A stretch of 9,867 bases of DNA from an uncultured Blautia sp. (GCA_900551075.1 URVB01000081.1:1-9867); one strand, 5' to 3'. Numbered from the stretch's first letter, positions 1 to 6,555 are shown. Notes: generated by a model not told the origin, from the sequence alone. Numbers and translations are program-made.

Positions 1-378
1 GAGGCTGTGCTGGAAAAGCTGATCAAGGTCGAGAGTATAAAGAAGTATCCCGAAGATACGGAGCTTCTGGAGGACGTTATCATCGAAAATACACAGGCAA
101 TCGAGATGGCAAATATTTACAGCGGAATTCTCCGCAGTATGATGGATGCCTTTGCCTCTGTTATTTCCAACAACCTGAATGATGTTATGAAGGTGCTGTC
201 GATAATCACCATCGTAATGAGTATTCCAACGATGGTATTTGGAGCTTACGGAATGAATCTGAATGAGACAGGCATGCCTTTTTCGGGAACCCAGTGGGGA
301 TTTTTGATCATTATCCTGTTTTCCGTAGCAATCAGTATTATTGCGGTGTTTGTTCTTACAAAGAAAAAGTTCTTTTAA
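1..378 (+). CDS. corA: CorA-family divalent metal ion transporter, C-terminal part (5' truncated by window edge)
   Basis: The frame is open from base 1 to a TAA at 376-378, giving 125 codons of a gene that begins before the window. CorA proteins form homopentameric Mg2+ (or Co2+/Ni2+) channels: a large cytoplasmic N-terminal domain, a long stalk helix and two C-terminal membrane helices. Visible here are the end of the stalk (roughly fragment residues 20-60), a first membrane helix at about 64-83, the family signature YGMN at 83-86, a short external loop rich in Gly, Met and Pro ending in a Trp, and a second helix at about 100-119 with a Lys-rich cytoplasmic tail. The YGMN motif is the selectivity-filter hallmark of the family. 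The substrate (Mg2+ or another metal) cannot be decided from this piece. A GTG at 7 is in frame but is internal. No terminator follows, so the next gene may be read through. Confidence 0.93.
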   Translation, partial: EAVLEKLIKVESIKKYPEDTELLEDVIIENTQAIEMANIYSGILRSMMDAFASVISNNLNDVMKVLSIITIVMSIPTMVFGAYGMNLNETGMPFSGTQWGFLIIILFSVAISIIAVFVLTKKKFF

Positions 379-426
379 TGATGTGTTTCATCTTTCCCAA
401 TTAAAAAAAGGAGACGAGGAAATTAT

Positions 427-1305
427 ATGAAGCTGATTGAAAAACTGGAGCGTAAATTCGGTAACCGCGGAATACCCAATCTGACTATGTACATGATCAT
501 CTGTTATGTGGCAGGGTATTTGCTGATGCAGTTCAATCCGGGATTGCTGTCTATGATGAGTCTGGATCCGGCCAAAATTTTGCAGGGACAGATTTGGAGG
601 CTTGTAACCTGGGTGATTTATCCGCCGAGCTTTGGAAGTTTTATTTTGTTTGTTGTATCTATCATATTCTTTTATTATCCGATCGGGACCTCATTGGAGC
701 ATACGTGGGGAAGCTTCCGGTATACGCTGTATATATTTTCCGGACTTTTATTTACCATGATCGGGGCGTTCCTTCTGCATTTTTTGACAGGAGGGCTGGT
801 GAACATAGATGGTATGGTATATGCGCTCGGCGGCGGGATTTTTACCACATACTATGTCAGTATGTCGGTATTTTTGGCTTATGCGATGTCCTGTCCGGAT
901 ATGCATATTCTTCTTTGGTTTGTCATTCCGATTAAAATGCGTTGGATGGCATATGTGTATGGCGCAATCATTCTTTATGATATTATTTCGTATATCCGTG
1001 GAGGCCTGTGGTTCATGGCAGTGCCGATTGTGGCATCTCTGCTGAACTTTGTAATCTTTTTTTTCAGCACAAGGGACATGTACCGTTATAATCCAAAAGA
1101 GATACGCAGAAAACAGCAGTTCAAAAAGGCTGTGGCGCAGAGCAGAGTGAATCCGTCAACCGGCGGCATTACGAAGCACAAATGTGCAATTTGCGGTCGT
1201 ACGGAGAAGGACGATCCAAACCTGGAATTCCGTTTCTGTTCTAAATGCAACGGGAATTACGAATATTGCCAGGATCATTTATTCACACACCAGCACGTAA
1301 AATAA
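427..1305 (+). CDS. Rhomboid-like multi-pass membrane protein with C-terminal Cys/His zinc-finger-like tail
   Basis: This is a 292-residue predicted integral membrane protein. Hydrophobic stretches lie at about 20-38, 68-86, 98-120, 133-153, 160-187 and 195-213, giving about six helices, followed by a basic cytosolic tail (216-250). The segment IWRLVTW (56-62) resembles the WR loop of rhomboid proteases, and CPDMHILLWFVIPIKMRW (156-173) resembles the stretch after the catalytic helix of that family. By that rough alignment the position of the GxSG serine falls on Thr/Tyr residues at 140-143, and I see no GxSG anywhere, so it is probably a non-proteolytic relative. The tail carries C253-x2-C256-x14-C271-x2-C274-x6-C281-x2-H284-x3-H288, a plausible one- or two-zinc site. 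The start ATG follows AAGGAG at 408-413. The pyk start lies 9-15 bases downstream, suggesting co-transcription. Function is unknown; the rhomboid relation is inference by pattern. Confidence 0.8.
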   Translation: MKLIEKLERKFGNRGIPNLTMYMIICYVAGYLLMQFNPGLLSMMSLDPAKILQGQIWRLVTWVIYPPSFGSFILFVVSIIFFYYPIGTSLEHTWGSFRYTLYIFSGLLFTMIGAFLLHFLTGGLVNIDGMVYALGGGIFTTYYVSMSVFLAYAMSCPDMHILLWFVIPIKMRWMAYVYGAIILYDIISYIRGGLWFMAVPIVASLLNFVIFFFSTRDMYRYNPKEIRRKQQFKKAVAQSRVNPSTGGITKHKCAICGRTEKDDPNLEFRFCSKCNGNYEYCQDHLFTHQHVK

Positions 1306-1306
1306 C

Positions 1307-1312
1307 AGGGGG
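1307..1312 (+). promoter_or_regulatory. Ribosome binding site deciding the pyk start
   Basis: The run AGGGGG is the only Shine-Dalgarno-like sequence in the 15-base gap. Two in-frame ATGs follow, at 1315 and 1321. The first would leave only 2 bases between site and start, the second 8, which is normal spacing. The second start also gives the usual pyruvate kinase beginning, MKRTKIICTLGP. Confidence 0.6.
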
Positions 1313-1320
1313 ATATGACA

Positions 1321-2757
1321 ATGAAGAGAACAAAAATCATCTGTACTTTAGGACCGGCAACCAGTAAGAAGACAACGTTGAAGTCTTTGATGAAAGCGGG
1401 TATGGATATAGCCAGGTTCAATTTTTCTCACGGCACGCATGACGAACATCGTGAACGGGTGGACATGGTAAAAAACCTGCGTGAGGAGTTAAACATTCCG
1501 GTAGCAATGCTTCTGGATACGAAGGGACCGGAGATTCGTACGAAGCTTTTAAAAGATGGCAAAAAAGTAACGCTGCAGGCCGGAAAACAGTTTATTCTTA
1601 CAACCGGAGATTATGTGGGGGATGAGAGTAAGGTTGCCATTACCTATGAGAATCTGTATAAGGATGTAAAAAAGGGTGGAAGAATTCTGATTGACGATGG
1701 CTTGATTGAGCTGGAGATTGAAGATATCAAGCACGGCGATATTATATGCAAAATTTTAAACGGCGGTGAGCTGGGAGAGCGGAAAGGCATTAACGTACCA
1801 TATGTAAAGGTGAAGCTTCCGGGAATCACAGAGCAGGATAAAAAAGATATTTTGTTTGGTATTCAGCAGGAATTTGATTATGTTGCCGCATCTTTTATCA
1901 GAAATGCGAAGGCAATCAAGGAAATCCGTCAGCTTCTGGATGAAAACGGAGGCAAAGGCATCGGTATTATTGCAAAGATTGAAAACGCAGAAGGTGTGGA
2001 AAATATTGATGAAATCATTCAGGTATCGGATGGAATCATGGTTGCCAGAGGTGATCTTGGCGTGGAAATTCCGGCAAGTGAAGTACCGCATATTCAGAAG
2101 ACGATCATTGAAAAATGTAATGAAAATTATGTTCCGGTTATTACCGCTACCCAGATGCTGGATTCTATGATTCGTAATCCGCGCCCGACAAGAGCCGAGG
2201 TGGCGGATGTGGCAAATGCGATTTACGATGGCACGGATGCGATCATGCTGTCGGGTGAAACAGCGGCAGGCAAATATCCATTGGCTGCATTGAAAATGAT
2301 GGTAGAGATTGCGGAGAAAACAGAGCCTCGTCTGAATTATAAGAGTCATGTGAAGAACCGTAATATGTACCGTCAGGGAAGGGTATCGAGTGCGGTTGGT
2401 ATGGCAGCGGTCCGTACGGCAAGAGAATTGGACGCAAAGGCAATCGTAACGCCTACAATGGCAGGTCAGACTGCCTGGCTGATTTCCAATTATCGGCCGG
2501 AGGTACCGATTTATGCGATCACACCAAACGAGACAGTGCAGCACAGACTTCAGCTTGCATGGGGTGTGTATCCGCTGAAGGGATATGAGAAGGAATCTAC
2601 AGAGCATATCATTTCTCAGGCCATGAGCGTAGTGCGAAGAAAACGCCTGATCAAAAAAGGAGATTTGGTGGTATTTACTGCCGGTGATCCGGCAACCAAT
2701 ATGAGAACCGGAGAGGGAGCAGTTACAAATATGCTTCATATTATTGAGGCAAAATAG
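1321..2757 (+). CDS. pyk: Pyruvate kinase
   Basis: The enzyme converts phosphoenolpyruvate and ADP to pyruvate and ATP, the last step of glycolysis, in the cytosol. From the ATG at 1321 it has 478 residues, the usual size of short bacterial forms without the extra C-terminal PEP-utiliser-like domain. Visible motifs are TLGPAT at 9-14, ARFNFSHG at 31-38, DTKGPEIRT at 66-74, IAKIENAEG at 217-225 with the catalytic-site Lys219, VARGDLGVEIP at 241-251, and the long signature around ATQMLDSMIRNPRPTRAE at 276-293 continuing to MLSGETAAGKYP at 309-320. The B domain spans about 70-170 and the C-terminal allosteric domain about 340-478. Glu in GPEIRT is the residue associated with K+-dependent pyruvate kinases, so K+ dependence is expected. 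It sits between the rhomboid-like gene and lysA, 83 bases before the latter. A start at 1315, two residues longer, is possible. Confidence 0.97.
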   Translation: MKRTKIICTLGPATSKKTTLKSLMKAGMDIARFNFSHGTHDEHRERVDMVKNLREELNIPVAMLLDTKGPEIRTKLLKDGKKVTLQAGKQFILTTGDYVGDESKVAITYENLYKDVKKGGRILIDDGLIELEIEDIKHGDIICKILNGGELGERKGINVPYVKVKLPGITEQDKKDILFGIQQEFDYVAASFIRNAKAIKEIRQLLDENGGKGIGIIAKIENAEGVENIDEIIQVSDGIMVARGDLGVEIPASEVPHIQKTIIEKCNENYVPVITATQMLDSMIRNPRPTRAEVADVANAIYDGTDAIMLSGETAAGKYPLAALKMMVEIAEKTEPRLNYKSHVKNRNMYRQGRVSSAVGMAAVRTARELDAKAIVTPTMAGQTAWLISNYRPEVPIYAITPNETVQHRLQLAWGVYPLKGYEKESTEHIISQAMSVVRRKRLIKKGDLVVFTAGDPATNMRTGEGAVTNMLHIIEAK

Positions 2758-2758
2758 G

Positions 2759-2780
2759 TGTTCCGGTTTCATACGGAACA
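2759..2780 (+). other. Intergenic hairpin between pyk and lysA
   Basis: TGTTCCG at 2759-2765 is the perfect reverse complement of CGGAACA at 2774-2780, with an 8-base loop. It starts one base after the pyk stop and is followed by GGGGG rather than a U-tract, so it is not a classical rho-independent terminator. It could be an RNA stabiliser protecting the 3' end of the pyk message, or part of a larger folded leader of lysA. What follows (2781-2826) is G-rich and includes GGCTGAGAGGACCC at 2801-2814. Confidence 0.5.
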
Positions 2781-2840
2781 GGGGGATCGGTTGGCAGACA
2801 GGCTGAGAGGACCCAAAACGGTATACGAGGAGAGAGGATT

Positions 2841-4115
2841 ATGAAGAAAAAACCATTTGTGACATTGGAGAAACTTGAAGAAATTACAGCAAAATATCCT
2901 ACCCCTTTTCATCTCTATGATGAAAAAGGTATCCGCGAAAATGCCAGGGCATTAAAAGATGCGTTTGCATGGAACAAGGGTTTTAAAGAATTTTTTGCAG
3001 TAAAGGCAACTCCGAATCCATATCTGATCAGGATTCTTCGGGAATACGGCTGCGGTTGTGACTGCTCATCCATGACAGAGCTGATGCTTTCCAAAGCCAT
3101 TGGATGTAAAAAGGGAGATGTGATGTTTTCTTCCAACGATACGCCGGAGGAAGAATTCAGATATGCGGATGAAATCGGCGGCATTATTAATCTGGATGAT
3201 ATCACGCACATCCAAAGTGTGGAACGTGCAGTCGGCAGAATTCCCAAAACGATTAGCTGCCGTTACAATCCGGGCGGACTGTTCAAAATCAGTAATGACA
3301 TTATGGACAATCCGGGAGATGCAAAATACGGGATGACAACAGAGCAGATATTTGATGCTTTCCGCATCCTGAAGGAAAAGGGCGCAGAAGAGTTTGGCAT
3401 TCATGCATTTCTGGCAAGCAATACGGTAACGAATGAATATTATCCAATGCTTGCGAAGGTGATGTTTGAGCTTGCAGTGAAGCTTAAGAAGGAGACAGGG
3501 GCGCATATCAAATTCGTCAATCTTTCCGGCGGTATTGGAATTCCATACAGCCCGGATCAGACTCCTAATGATATTCACGTAATCGGAGAGGGAGTCCGCA
3601 GGGTATATGAGGAAGTTTTGGTCCCGGAGGGTATGGGTGACGTGGCAATTTATACGGAGCTTGGGCGCTTTATGATGGGACCTTACGGCTGTCTTGTAAC
3701 AAAGGCAATCCACGAAAAGCATACCCATAAAGAGTATATTGGTGTGGATGCCTGTGCAGTAAATCTGATGCGCCCGGCCATGTATGGAGCTTACCATCAC
3801 ATTACGGTTATGGGAAAGGAAAATGAAGTCTGCGATCATGTGTATGATGTGACGGGTTCCCTCTGTGAGAATAATGATAAGTTTGCCATTGACCGTTACC
3901 TGCCGAAGGTAGACAAGGGCGACTTACTGGTTATTCACGATACAGGTGCACATGGCTTTGCTATGGGTTATAATTACAATGGAAAGCTGAAATCAGCAGA
4001 GATTCTTCTTCACGAAGATGGAAGCTTTGAGATGATCCGCCGTGCAGAAACACCGGAAGATTATTTTGCCACCTTTGATTGCTTTCCAATTTATGACGAG
4101 CTTGTTAAGGGCTAA
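2841..4115 (+). CDS. lysA: Diaminopimelate decarboxylase (atypical clostridial form)
   Basis: A PLP-dependent fold-III decarboxylase that would convert meso-diaminopimelate to L-lysine and CO2, the last step of lysine synthesis. It has 424 residues, typical of the family. The N-terminal barrel carries FFAVKATPNP at 51-60 with K55 as the expected PLP lysine, SCRYNPGG at 139-146, a glycine stretch SGGIGI at 229-234 for the PLP phosphate, and ELGR at 273-276. The C-terminal part has LCENNDKFAIDRYLP at 341-355 with the active-site Cys342 normally seen as CES, and DTGAHGFAMGYNYNG at 367-381. Several positions differ from textbook LysA: HxHIGS is GIHAFLAS (186-193) and EPGR is ELGR. I recall this variant from other Lachnospiraceae, so it is probably a lineage form rather than decay. 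Other fold-III decarboxylases are possible but the DAPDC-like C-terminal motifs favour LysA. The start follows AGGAG at 2828-2832 with 8-base spacing. Confidence 0.9.
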   Translation: MKKKPFVTLEKLEEITAKYPTPFHLYDEKGIRENARALKDAFAWNKGFKEFFAVKATPNPYLIRILREYGCGCDCSSMTELMLSKAIGCKKGDVMFSSNDTPEEEFRYADEIGGIINLDDITHIQSVERAVGRIPKTISCRYNPGGLFKISNDIMDNPGDAKYGMTTEQIFDAFRILKEKGAEEFGIHAFLASNTVTNEYYPMLAKVMFELAVKLKKETGAHIKFVNLSGGIGIPYSPDQTPNDIHVIGEGVRRVYEEVLVPEGMGDVAIYTELGRFMMGPYGCLVTKAIHEKHTHKEYIGVDACAVNLMRPAMYGAYHHITVMGKENEVCDHVYDVTGSLCENNDKFAIDRYLPKVDKGDLLVIHDTGAHGFAMGYNYNGKLKSAEILLHEDGSFEMIRRAETPEDYFATFDCFPIYDELVKG

Positions 4116-4135
4116 ACAGGATTTCTTTGTATGAG

Positions 4136-4164
4136 AACGGGTACAGCGGAATGCTGTATCCGTT
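4136..4164 (+). other. Strong hairpin downstream of lysA without a U-tract
   Basis: AACGGGTACAGC at 4136-4147 pairs with GCTGTATCCGTT at 4153-4164 over 12 bp, with a single G-U pair and a 5-base loop. It lies 20 bases after the lysA stop. The bases that follow are AAAAAAA instead of a run of U, so it is not a canonical intrinsic terminator in either direction. It may still act as a 3' end stabiliser or a weak or factor-assisted terminator, since no better stop for the lysA transcript is visible before the tRNA promoter. Confidence 0.55.
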
Positions 4165-4195
4165 AAAAAAAGCAGATAAAAAAATAGAAAAACAC

Positions 4196-4227
4196 TTGCC
4201 ATAGTCATATAATTGTGGTATTATAAT
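4196..4227 (+). promoter_or_regulatory. Sigma-A type promoter of the tRNA-Leu gene
   Basis: A -35 like TTGCCA at 4196-4201 is followed, 17 bases later, by TATTAT at 4219-4224, which overlaps a perfect TATAAT at 4222-4227 (20-base spacing from the same -35). The surrounding region is AT-rich. Either hexamer puts the start of transcription close to the first base of the tRNA at 4241. Confidence 0.7.
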
Positions 4228-4240
4228 TTTCGGTTCAGAT

Positions 4241-4323
4241 GCCGGCGTGTCGGAATGGCAGACGAGGCAGACTCAAAATCTGTTGTGGGCAACCACGTGC
4301 GGGTTCAAGTCCCGCTGCCGGCA
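4241..4323 (+). tRNA. tRNA-Leu, anticodon CAA
   Basis: An 83-base class II tRNA. The acceptor stem pairs GCCGGCG (4241-4247) with TGCCGGC (4316-4322), ending in a G-U pair, with discriminator A at 4323. The anticodon stem GCAGA (4267-4271) pairs with TCTGT (4279-4283) around the loop CTCAAAA, placing anticodon CAA at 4274-4276, which reads the leucine codon UUG. The long variable arm forms GTGG-GCAA-CCAC, typical of Leu and Ser tRNAs, and the T arm is GCGGG-TTCAAGT-CCCGC. The CCA end is not encoded (GTA follows), so it must be added by the CCA-adding enzyme. The gene is flanked by its own promoter and terminator, so it is an independent single-tRNA unit. Confidence 0.97.
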
Positions 4324-4325
4324 GT

Positions 4326-4353
4326 AAACTCCTTGATTTTCAAGGAGTTTTTT
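4326..4353 (+). terminator. Rho-independent terminator of the tRNA-Leu gene
   Basis: AAACTCCTTGA at 4326-4336 pairs perfectly with TCAAGGAGTTT at 4340-4350 around a tight T-loop, and the T-run continues to 4353 with more T after one C and A. It begins three bases after the tRNA 3' end. Confidence 0.93.
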
Positions 4354-4415
4354 CATTTTTATATTGCAAACAGGGAATAAATACGTAAAATCTGGCAATC
4401 ATAGAATTATTTATG

Positions 4416-4435
4416 AAAAGTTTATAAAAGTTTAT
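4416..4435 (+). repeat. Perfect tandem pair of a 10-base repeat upstream of ftsH
   Basis: AAAAGTTTAT occurs twice without a gap, at 4416-4425 and 4426-4435. The 10-base period is near one helical turn, so both copies face the same side of the DNA. The pair ends exactly where the palindrome at 4436 begins. A protein-binding function is inference; AT-rich sequence produces such repeats by chance more easily than mixed sequence. Confidence 0.6.
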
Positions 4436-4460
4436 GCAGAATACATTGCAATGTATCTGC
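4436..4460 (+). promoter_or_regulatory. Near-perfect 25-base palindrome upstream of ftsH, candidate operator
   Basis: The core ATACATTG/CAATGTAT (4441-4456) is a perfect 16-base palindrome. It is flanked by GCAG (4436-4439) and CTGC (4457-4460), which also pair, with only A4440 unpaired, so each arm has 12 matching bases. With no loop it is more like a binding site for a dimeric regulator than an RNA hairpin. It lies about 100 bases before the ftsH start and overlaps a weak candidate -35. It does not match the CIRCE element or the CtsR repeat known from heat-shock genes of Gram-positive bacteria. Confidence 0.55.
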
Positions 4461-4474
4461 GAACGTGTTATGGT
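4446..4474 (+). promoter_or_regulatory. Weak candidate promoter for ftsH
   Basis: TTGCAA at 4446-4451, inside the palindrome, is followed after exactly 17 bases by TATGGT at 4469-4474; each hexamer matches four of six consensus bases. Alternatives in the same leader are TACAAT at 4481-4486, without a good -35, and TTGTGG at 4491-4496 with TATAAA at 4516-4521 at a long 19-base spacing. The tRNA terminator upstream means ftsH should have a promoter between 4354 and 4550, but which one is used cannot be settled from sequence. Confidence 0.3.
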
Positions 4475-4562
4475 ACTTTCTACAATTATTTTGTGGAATG
4501 AACGGAGTACTTTTTTATAAAATATTCTGGGATATTTTACGATAGATAACGGAGGGAATGAA

Positions 4563-6443
4563 ATGAATCTGGGTGATAAGAAACCTGAGAAGACGCCTTT
4601 ATACGTTTATTATATAATCGTAGGCGTTGTAATTGTTCTGCTGAATCTCCTGGTGGTGCCTGCTTTTCAGGAGAGAAGTGTGGAGAAAACGGATTACAGT
4701 ACTTTCTTGAGTAATGTAAAAAGAGGAAATGTGACAGAGGCTACGGTAGATGAGGATTATATTTATTATGTTGCGCGGATAGATGGTAAGGATACGCTGT
4801 GCAAGACTGTGAAGATGGATGATCCGAATCTTGTGGACCGCCTTCTGGAGGCTGGCGTCAATATGGAAAAAACACTTCCGGAGAAGCCGTCTGTATTTCT
4901 GAGCCTGCTTTTCAGCTACTTGGTTCCGATTGCGATTTTTATGCTGATCGGAAGATGGCTCAGCAAGAAGATGATGTCTTCTATGGGAAATGGCGGGCCG
5001 GGAGGCATGATGTCTTTCGGAAAGAGCAATGCCAAGGTCTATGTAAAATCCTCCACAGGGATTAAATTTGCAGATGTGGCAGGTGAGGATGAGGCGAAGG
5101 AACTGCTTACGGAAATTGTAGATTATCTTCATAACCCCGGTAAATACACGGAAATTGGTGCTTCCATGCCGAAAGGGGCTCTTCTTGTAGGCCCTCCGGG
5201 TACAGGTAAAACCCTTCTTGCAAAGGCAGTTGCAGGAGAGGCCGAGGTTCCGTTTTTCAGCATTTCGGGTTCCGAATTTGTGGAAATGTTTGTTGGTATG
5301 GGTGCGGCAAAGGTACGTGACCTGTTTAAGCAGGCAAACGAAAAGGCTCCCTGTATCGTATTCATTGATGAAATTGATACCATAGGCAAGAAGCGTGATG
5401 GCGCCGGATTTACTGGAGGCAATGACGAAAGAGAACAGACCCTGAATCAGCTTCTGACAGAAATGGATGGGTTTGATGGTTCGAAGGGAGTTGTCATTCT
5501 GGCTGCGACGAACCGTCCGGATTCTCTGGACCCTGCGCTGCTTCGGCCGGGCCGTTTTGACCGCCGGATTCCGGTAGAGCTTCCGGATCTGCAGGGCCGT
5601 GAGGAAATCCTGAAGGTACATGCGAAGAAGATTAAAATTGCAGACAGCGTACGCTTTGATGAGATCGCAAAGGCGGCAGCAGGTGCATCCGGTGCTGAGC
5701 TTGCGAATATTGTAAATGAGGCAGCTTTACGTGCAGTTCGTGATGGAAGGAAGTTTGCGACGCAGGCTGATTTTGAGGAAAGTATTGAGGTCGTGATCGC
5801 CGGCTATCAGAAAAAGAACCGTGTGCTTTCCAATAAGGAGAAGCTGATCGTTTCTTATCATGAAATCGGACATGCACTGGTTGCTGCAAAACAGACGGAT
5901 TCCGCTCCCGTACACAAAATTACGATCATCCCCCGAACCTCAGGTGCGCTTGGCTATACCATGCAGGTAGATGAAAAGGAGCATTTTCTGATGTCAAAAG
6001 AGGAATTGGAGAATAAGATCGCTACCTTTACAGGCGGGCGTGCGGCGGAGGAACTGATCTTCCATTCGATCACAACCGGTGCTTCCAATGATATTGAACA
6101 GGCCACAAAGATTGCACGGGCAATGATTTCCAGGTATGGCATGAGCAATGAATTCGATATGGTTGCTATGGAAAACGTCAGCAATCAGTATCTTGGAGGG
6201 GATTCCAGTCTTGCCTGCTCGTTTGAAACACAGACGCTTCTGGATAAAAAGGTTGTAGAGCTGGTGCGCAGGCAGCATGAGAAGGCACTGAAGATTTTGC
6301 AGGATAATATTGGTAAGCTGCATGAGCTTGCGAAATATCTGTATGAGCATGAGACGATTACGGGCGAAGAATTTATGAGGATTCTGGAGGAGCCTCTGCC
6401 GGCAGTGACAGAGGGGCAGCCCCTGGGAACACAGGAAGCATAA
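4563..6443 (+). CDS. ftsH: ATP-dependent zinc metalloprotease FtsH
   Basis: A membrane-anchored hexameric AAA+ protease that degrades misfolded membrane proteins and selected regulators. It has 626 residues, within the family range. Order of parts: short cytosolic start, membrane helix at 14-35, external domain about 36-110, second helix at 111-131, a Gly/Met-rich linker, AAA+ domain about 165-415, and M41 peptidase domain about 425-610. Visible sites are Walker A GPPGTGKT at 210-217, the pore loop MFVG at 242-245, Walker B with FIDEID at 267-272, and the second region of homology ending in RPGRFDRR at 328-335. The zinc site is HEIGH at 433-437 with the third ligand expected at D510 in GASNDIEQAT. 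The usual motif is HEAGH; Ile for Ala still fits HExxH. The C-terminal tail after 605 is short. GGAGGG at 4551-4556 gives a strong start. It appears monocistronic, between the tRNA terminator and its own terminator. Confidence 0.97.
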   Translation: MNLGDKKPEKTPLYVYYIIVGVVIVLLNLLVVPAFQERSVEKTDYSTFLSNVKRGNVTEATVDEDYIYYVARIDGKDTLCKTVKMDDPNLVDRLLEAGVNMEKTLPEKPSVFLSLLFSYLVPIAIFMLIGRWLSKKMMSSMGNGGPGGMMSFGKSNAKVYVKSSTGIKFADVAGEDEAKELLTEIVDYLHNPGKYTEIGASMPKGALLVGPPGTGKTLLAKAVAGEAEVPFFSISGSEFVEMFVGMGAAKVRDLFKQANEKAPCIVFIDEIDTIGKKRDGAGFTGGNDEREQTLNQLLTEMDGFDGSKGVVILAATNRPDSLDPALLRPGRFDRRIPVELPDLQGREEILKVHAKKIKIADSVRFDEIAKAAAGASGAELANIVNEAALRAVRDGRKFATQADFEESIEVVIAGYQKKNRVLSNKEKLIVSYHEIGHALVAAKQTDSAPVHKITIIPRTSGALGYTMQVDEKEHFLMSKEELENKIATFTGGRAAEELIFHSITTGASNDIEQATKIARAMISRYGMSNEFDMVAMENVSNQYLGGDSSLACSFETQTLLDKKVVELVRRQHEKALKILQDNIGKLHELAKYLYEHETITGEEFMRILEEPLPAVTEGQPLGTQEA

Positions 6444-6459
6444 GAAAAATCTTCTCAAT

Positions 6460-6504
6460 AAAAGCAGTGATTTTGACAGAGATGTTTGGAATCACTGCTT
6501 TTTT
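6460..6504 (+). terminator. Rho-independent terminator of ftsH
   Basis: AAAAGCAGTGATT at 6460-6472 pairs perfectly over 13 bp with AATCACTGCTTTT at 6490-6502 around a 17-base loop, with six T's at 6499-6504. It begins 16 bases after the ftsH stop. The upstream A-run also gives a U-run on the minus strand, so it could work in both directions. The loop happens to contain TTGACA, but no fitting -10 follows. Confidence 0.9.
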
Positions 6505-6555
6505 ATTCCTTGTCAGGCATACTGCTGTTGGGGCGGCAAGTGAGCCCAACGATAA

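Noticed and set aside
1756..2772. Long open frame on the minus strand opposite pyk (338 codons)
   Set aside because: It is rich in Cys, His and Arg with no recognisable domain and lies fully opposite a well-conserved gene whose codon use creates it; no ribosome site or promoter supports it.
2781..2820. TPP riboswitch upstream of lysA
   Set aside because: Only CTGAGA and ACCC match. The second sensor half, with its CCTGAT and GATAATGCCAGCG-like bases, is absent, and lysA is not a thiamine gene.
4241..4323. The tRNA gene as an integration site with a flanking mobile element
   Set aside because: No integrase and no repeat of the tRNA 3' end is seen nearby; its terminator and ftsH follow directly.
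4416..4460. CIRCE or CtsR heat-shock operator before ftsH
   Set aside because: The palindrome has no TTAGCACTC-type arms and the tandem repeat is not a GGTCAAA-type heptamer, so neither known operator fits.
4434..4520. 28-codon open frame starting inside the ftsH leader
   Set aside because: No Shine-Dalgarno sequence precedes it, and its first codons are made of the palindrome, so it is more likely incidental.
4599..5621. Long open frame on the minus strand opposite ftsH (340 codons)
   Set aside because: Same reasoning: a shadow of the ftsH coding strand with low-complexity composition and no family resemblance.
6473..6478. Perfect TTGACA as a -35 inside the ftsH terminator loop
   Set aside because: No -10-like hexamer is found at 16-18 bases; the position falls on the terminator's right arm.
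6527..6550. Hairpin GTTGGG/CCCAAC as a second terminator after ftsH
   Set aside because: The stem is short with a 12-base loop and no U-run, and a much stronger terminator already lies at 6460-6504.
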